Below, piece after piece: positions 6,859-10,661 of a DNA stretch of 10,661 nucleotides (positions are counted from its first letter, which is position 1; every line of letters starts with the position of its first letter). Below the pieces are notes generated by a model that saw only the letters and a list, made by a program, of their open reading frames with translations, did no database searches and was not told the origin of the DNA. The position numbers and the translations under genes were made by a program. Location of the stretch: NCBI GenBank assembly GCA_002399505.1, contig DHDT01000020.1:2890-13550 (forward strand). Direction: 5' to 3'. This DNA comes from Caryophanales bacterium UBA4869. GTDB lineage: Bacteria > Bacillota_I > Bacilli_A > RFN20 > CAG-288.

Positions 6859-7499
6859 GCCGAATAAGTGTAGGTAGATAAGATATCGACAGTTATGGAC
6901 TGACTGTCATCGGGAGTAGAACAGTTGGTGACTTTTTCAGTCTTCAAAAGTCCGTTTGATCCATAGACCAACTTAATATCAAAACGAGAATAGACTTCTG
7001 CTGAGGCAGCAACATCGGGATTGTTTTTATCGGTGTAGACATTGTAGAATTTCAAAAATTTGGAAACGCCGTTGATGAAGAAGACTAAGTCATCGCCATC
7101 CTTTTCAAATTCCATCTTATGGATTTTGTCATCGCCGCTTTCAAGACGGCTGATCAGACGATTATAAGAATAGGCAGTAGTGTCGGCATTTTCGTCAACA
7201 TCAGCAGATGGATAGAAGTTGTCAGCAGTCAAAACCATTGGAGTTCTAATCATATAGCTTCTATTAGTAGCCGTGTTAGTCACTCCATACTTTGGTATCG
7301 AAGAAGTTGATTTTGGTTCAAAGCCGGTAAAAGACGAGACGTGTCCTTCTACCTTGACATCATACTTTGTCTCGGTAAAGGCCGTGAGGGAAGAGACGGC
7401 TTCTTTGGCTTCGTTGAGTTCAGTTACACTGTCGACTCCCTGGCAGGAAGCGAGAAAAAGAAGAGGAAGGATAAAAATTGAAAGTTTATGATTCTTCAT
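6855..7499 (-). CDS. Lipoprotein of unknown function, directly downstream of the ABC ATPase
   Basis: This is a 214-residue protein that I do not recognise. The signal peptide runs to LFLASC with C19 as the lipidated Cys. The mature part has an initial helix-like stretch (ELNEAKEAVSSLTAF, 27-41), then alternating polar and hydrophobic segments consistent with beta structure. It ends with a YGSNGLLKTEKV segment followed by SITVDILSTYTY. It is far too small to be a sugar solute-binding protein (usually over 400 residues). Its start follows the ATPase stop by 10 nt, and GGAGGAG fills that gap, so it is co-transcribed and well translated. The stop is TGA, which overlaps the next start and shows that TGA is a stop codon in this organism. 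Confidence 0.72.
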   Translation of the reverse strand: MKNHKLSIFILPLLFLASCQGVDSVTELNEAKEAVSSLTAFTETKYDVKVEGHVSSFTGFEPKSTSSIPKYGVTNTATNRSYMIRTPMVLTADNFYPSADVDENADTTAYSYNRLISRLESGDDKIHKMEFEKDGDDLVFFINGVSKFLKFYNVYTDKNNPDVAASAEVYSRFDIKLVYGSNGLLKTEKVTNCSTPDDSQSITVDILSTYTYSA

Positions 7500-7509
7500 G
7501 ATCTCCTCC

Positions 7510-10065
7510 TTAATACAATCTGATATTCATACCGGTCTCCGTAATACGGGAACGGGCGATATCAAAATCCAATCCTAAGGTCTTGCCATCAGGGATCTTT
7601 TCATTGGTCTTGATGAACAGACACTGTTCATCTCCGTTGTCATCCTTATAGGTGGCTCGGACAAAATAGGTATTGTCTCCATAATCGAGGGTCTTGTTGA
7701 CTATGACTGAAAAGGAATTGCTCTTAGCTGACAAAGTATAAGCATCATGAGGGATTTCGATCAGGAATTCCTTTGAGAAGACACGGGTTCCTAAACCCTG
7801 AATCAGTTTGTTGGAGATGATATCAGTGGCCATCGAATAGTAGTCACCGGGTAATTTGAAGAAAAAGACTAATCCGGCACGCTTAACGGCATCAGCCTTC
7901 TGCTTTTGAAGGAGACTGAGCTTTCTATCATGTTCTTTTGTCAGGACCTTCAAAGGATTGACGATAGTCTGGTATTCGTTCTTCTTATCAGATATTTCCT
8001 TTCGGTAGAGTTCAACTTGTCTTCTCGTACCTGATTTGAGAGAGGATATTTCTGATTCATAATCCATGGTGACTCCGTTTATGAGATTGTTGAGTGTGTT
8101 CTCCTTATCAGTCTGGAAGTTATCTTTGAAGATATGATATTCATCGGTTCTTCTCTTGAGAGAATCCTTGTCTTTGTTGTTTTCCTTAAAAACTTTGAAT
8201 TCCTGTTCTTCGTTGTTCTTCTTATCGGCAAAGAGAGAGTCGTTCTTCGCTTTGAGGTCTTTCTTGGTATTAAGGAAAGAAGTCTTCTTTTCAGAAAGTT
8301 CCTTCTTGGTCTTCGCCTTCAATTCTTTGATGGCAGTCAGATTGTTTTCGCAAATAGTCTGATATTCCTCTAAGGCTTTGGTACCGACTGCATTCTTATC
8401 GGCGTTGGATATTTCAAGTTTTTTCTTATCAAAGTCTTGGTTTTCCAAAAGAATCTGAGCATCCATGAACTGGATGGCAGAGGCGATCTTGTCATCACGG
8501 AACTTCACATATTCAGGATCATTGTCTTTGGCAATGACAGTCTGATAATTGAAGAAAGTTCCTTTGAAGCTGTCGATTTCCGAGATAGGAGAAAGAATAG
8601 TGTTCTTATCAAAGACCAAAGTCATCTTCGTGAAATCAATTCCGAGACTGATGTTCTCACCGGGCTTATAAGGAGAAGGGGCAACCATAAAGAAAGTACG
8701 GTCAGAGGAAGAAAGATGAACGAGATTAGTAGTTCCGATAACCTCAGTCTTGATGACAGTGGCCTTTATTCCTTCTTTTCCGATTAAGAAACCATCGGTG
8801 GGAATACGAAGATCAGCATCTTTGATATCGCCGGTGCTTAAAGCCGGAGGAAGAATGATGTCAGATTGCAAGAACTTCAGATGATTGTCTTCGACCTGGC
8901 AGGTAAAGGAGTTATAGGAAGGAATACGGGGAACGACAGTATCTTCGCTCTTGTCATCAAAGAAATAGGCAAAATCCATATCAAATGAAACAGAAATAAT
9001 ATCACCGGGTTTGATGCCGTCAACCGCCATCACCTTGATGACAATAGTTCCCACTCCGTCAGAGGCGATAGAATCGGAATCAAGATTGACATTTCCGTAA
9101 ATAAGGCAATCGGCTCCCAATTCCTCAAAGTGGGAGACTCTTACTTTGACAGTCGAAGTATCCAAAGACGTGGCTAGAAGAATATGTTCGCAGCGGATAC
9201 CCATAGTGATATCGTGTTTTCCATCTAAGAACTGAGGCAGAACCTTGACAAGCTGATTGAAGGGAACGGTGAGTTTCTCGCCGTTTTCCTTCATAGAGAC
9301 AATGACTGAGTCTGCTTTCTTCAATAAAGTACAGTGGAAGAAGTTCATCTGCGGAGTTCCGATGAATCCGGCGACAAACTTATTGGACGGATAATCATAG
9401 AGGTTCTTAGGAGTATCGACCTGCTGTATGCGACCGCCCTTCATGACAACAACTCTATCACCTAAGGTCATAGCTTCAATCTGATCGTGAGTGACGTAGA
9501 TAAAAGTAGTCTTCAGTTTCTGATGAAGCTTGGCGATTTCGGTTCTCATCTGAGTACGGAGCTTGGCATCAAGGTTGCTTAAAGGCTCATCGAGAAGCAT
9601 GACTTTAGGATTTCTCAAGATGGAACGTCCTAAGGCAACACGCTGTCTTTGACCGCCGGACATATTCTTTGGACGTCTGTCAAGATAATCCTTGATTCCT
9701 AAGATATCAGCAGCCCAAAGGACCTTTTCCTGAATTTCATCATCTGGGACATGGCGGAGCTTGAGACCGAAAGCCATGTTTTCATAGACAGTCATATGAG
9801 GATAAAGCGCATAGTTTTGGAAAACCATGGCGATATCACGGTCTTTAGGTTCAACATCATTGACAATCTGATTGTCGATATAGAGTTCACCGGCGGTGAT
9901 ATCCTCAAGACCGGCGATCATTCTCAAGGTTGTGGACTTTCCGCAGCCGGAAGGACCGACAAAAACGACGAACTCGCCGTCCTTGATATCCAAAGAGATA
10001 TCGTTGACAGCTTTGGTTCCGTTAGGATAGACCTTGTAAATGTGTTCTAGTTTAAGACTTGCCAT
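7510..10065 (-). CDS. MalK/UgpC-like sugar ABC transporter ATPase with extra TOBE modules and a coiled-coil insertion
   Basis: This is the cytoplasmic ATPase of a CUT1-type carbohydrate importer, but at 851 residues it is more than twice the usual 360-390. Residues 1-235 form a complete nucleotide-binding domain: Walker [10 protein letters not shown] (37-45), Q-loop Q83, signature MSGGQ (135-139), Walker B LLDEP with E160, D-loop SNLD (163-166) and switch H193. Residues 236-378 form the usual MalK regulatory TOBE domain (GTPQMNF at 236-242, MGIRCEHI at 288-295). Residues 380-495 repeat a TOBE-like pattern that ends [10 protein letters not shown], then FDKN. Residues 518-703 contain no proline and are very rich in Lys, Glu, Asp and Asn, so a long coiled coil is likely. 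Residues 765-845 give a third TOBE-like segment (IEIPHD, then [10 protein letters not shown]). The start has AAAGGAG 9 nt upstream and lies 21 nt after the GH13 gene. Cargo is probably malto-oligosaccharide. All ATPase motifs are intact. Confidence 0.92.
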   Translation of the reverse strand: MASLKLEHIYKVYPNGTKAVNDISLDIKDGEFVVFVGPSGCGKSTTLRMIAGLEDITAGELYIDNQIVNDVEPKDRDIAMVFQNYALYPHMTVYENMAFGLKLRHVPDDEIQEKVLWAADILGIKDYLDRRPKNMSGGQRQRVALGRSILRNPKVMLLDEPLSNLDAKLRTQMRTEIAKLHQKLKTTFIYVTHDQIEAMTLGDRVVVMKGGRIQQVDTPKNLYDYPSNKFVAGFIGTPQMNFFHCTLLKKADSVIVSMKENGEKLTVPFNQLVKVLPQFLDGKHDITMGIRCEHILLATSLDTSTVKVRVSHFEELGADCLIYGNVNLDSDSIASDGVGTIVIKVMAVDGIKPGDIISVSFDMDFAYFFDDKSEDTVVPRIPSYNSFTCQVEDNHLKFLQSDIILPPALSTGDIKDADLRIPTDGFLIGKEGIKATVIKTEVIGTTNLVHLSSSDRTFFMVAPSPYKPGENISLGIDFTKMTLVFDKNTILSPISEIDSFKGTFFNYQTVIAKDNDPEYVKFRDDKIASAIQFMDAQILLENQDFDKKKLEISNADKNAVGTKALEEYQTICENNLTAIKELKAKTKKELSEKKTSFLNTKKDLKAKNDSLFADKKNNEEQEFKVFKENNKDKDSLKRRTDEYHIFKDNFQTDKENTLNNLINGVTMDYESEISSLKSGTRRQVELYRKEISDKKNEYQTIVNPLKVLTKEHDRKLSLLQKQKADAVKRAGLVFFFKLPGDYYSMATDIISNKLIQGLGTRVFSKEFLIEIPHDAYTLSAKSNSFSVIVNKTLDYGDNTYFVRATYKDDNGDEQCLFIKTNEKIPDGKTLGLDFDIARSRITETGMNIRLY

Positions 10066-10086
10066 AATGTATAGCTCCTTTATCCG

Positions 10087-10661
10087 TTATGCTAAGACCG
10101 CCATCGAGAAAGGCGGGATAGTAACTTTCTTATCGGCATTCATAACCTTTTTGGGGGTCGACTCTAAGACAGCTTTGACTTCATAGTCACAGGAAGAATA
10201 ATCATATGTCCCATCTTCAGTATTTGAGAAGTTGATCACAATCTTGATTTTCTTTCCCTTATATTCCTTATTGATAGAAAGAAGAGGCAGAGAATTACCG
10301 CTCACCGACTTATTCAGTATATCAGTATCATCTGAGTCGAGAACCTGACCCCGGCTGACTTCAGGAAGGGAGTTGCGAATGAGGTTGGCTTTTCTGACGT
10401 AATTAAGTAGAGAGGAAGGATCACTTAACTGAGTGAGACTGTCTTTATAGTATTCAACTTGCGGATAAGCAGACTTAGGATCGTTGCATTCCATAGAATG
10501 AGTAGAATCATCCCAGTAATAATGAGTGCGGTAGTTAGCATCATTAGAAGGTGAATTTTCCGAGCTTGACATACCTATCTCATCGCCGTAATAAGTGAAA
10601 GAAGAACCGGTAGACATGGCAAGAAGACCTTGAATAAACTTAGCCGAAGTAGGGTCATTAG
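10087..10661 (-). CDS. Alpha-amylase family GH13 enzyme (partial, N-terminus off the right edge)
   Basis: This is the C-terminal part of a GH13 glucan hydrolase, such as an alpha-amylase, neopullulanase or alpha-glucosidase. The frame is open to the window edge, so the internal ATG at 10617 is not the start. About 190 codons are visible. The end of the catalytic barrel is recognisable as FIQGLLAMSTGSSFTYYGDEIGM-type sequence, equivalent to the widely conserved TPFIYYGDEIGM. It is followed by DANYRTHYYWDDS, DPSSLLNYVRKANLIR (helix 8 region) and a roughly 90-residue C-terminal beta-sandwich that ends PPFSMAVLA. The catalytic residues all lie outside the window, so specificity cannot be judged. 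The gene directly precedes the MalK-like ATPase by 21 nt, which supports a shared role in starch or malto-oligosaccharide use. Confidence 0.88.
   Translation of the reverse strand, partial: NDPTSAKFIQGLLAMSTGSSFTYYGDEIGMSSSENSPSNDANYRTHYYWDDSTHSMECNDPKSAYPQVEYYKDSLTQLSDPSSLLNYVRKANLIRNSLPEVSRGQVLDSDDTDILNKSVSGNSLPLLSINKEYKGKKIKIVINFSNTEDGTYDYSSCDYEVKAVLESTPKKVMNADKKVTIPPFSMAVLA

Noticed and set aside
8134..8787. Several plus-strand frames of 68-116 codons opposite the ATPase coil region
   Set aside because: They are antisense to a coding region with clear protein character and have no recognisable motif or ribosome binding site.
7510..10065. The oversized ATPase as two genes joined by a sequencing error
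   Set aside because: The frame is continuous with no internal stop, the coil and TOBE-like segments are in one phase, and no ribosome site plus start was noticed at the domain borders. Relatives would be needed to exclude it fully.
10087..10617. Treating the GH13 fragment as a complete 176-residue protein starting at 10617
   Set aside because: The frame is open upstream to the window edge and encodes the expected GH13 sequence before this Met, so it is a partial gene.

Overview
The window is compact bacterial DNA of low to moderate G+C. Trp is encoded by TGG, and TGA stops one gene (inside an ATGA overlap), so the standard bacterial code is used rather than the Mycoplasma/Spiroplasma one. 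The proteins include lipoproteins with L-x-S-C lipoboxes, an ABC sugar ATPase with an oversized C-terminus, and sugar-use genes; nothing points to an outer membrane. This suggests a Bacillota or Mycoplasmatota-type organism, perhaps a gut Bacilli, Erysipelotrichia or RF39-like lineage. That placement is inference.

Left block, minus strand (1-2681): an MFS sugar-type transporter overlaps the start of a glycoside hydrolase family 2 (GH2) gene that runs off the left edge. Together they look like a small glycan import-and-hydrolysis operon. A strong intrinsic terminator separates it from the next unit upstream, a monocistronic CPA2-type Na+/H+ antiporter (2790-4181, minus). The antiporter's likely start is an ATG at 4181, behind an AGGAGG and a TATAAT box. 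A roughly 105-bp divergent intergenic region holds that promoter, a 6+6 bp inverted repeat and a cre-like site. A small serine esterase (4288-4962, plus) reads away from it.

Right block, minus strand (4972-10661): a starch/malto-oligosaccharide GH13 enzyme (only its C-terminus is in the window), then an 851-aa MalK/UgpC-like ABC ATPase, then three lipoproteins, all closely spaced and apparently one operon. The ATPase is more than twice the usual length. After the normal nucleotide-binding domain and TOBE module it appears to carry a second TOBE-like module, a proline-free charged helical segment of about 186 residues (predicted coiled coil), and a third TOBE-like segment. No permease or solute-binding protein is visible; these may lie beyond the right edge.

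The last lipoprotein, with a serine-rich linker, ends in what reads as a divergent barnase-type ribonuclease domain. It retains the Glu, Arg, Arg and His expected for catalysis. Its start has no Shine-Dalgarno but lies 8 nt behind an extended -10 box, so it may be made from a leaderless mRNA. The two middle lipoproteins are unrecognised and look like distant paralogues. No tRNA, rRNA, CRISPR or insertion sequence was seen, and no intergenic gap exceeds about 110 bp.
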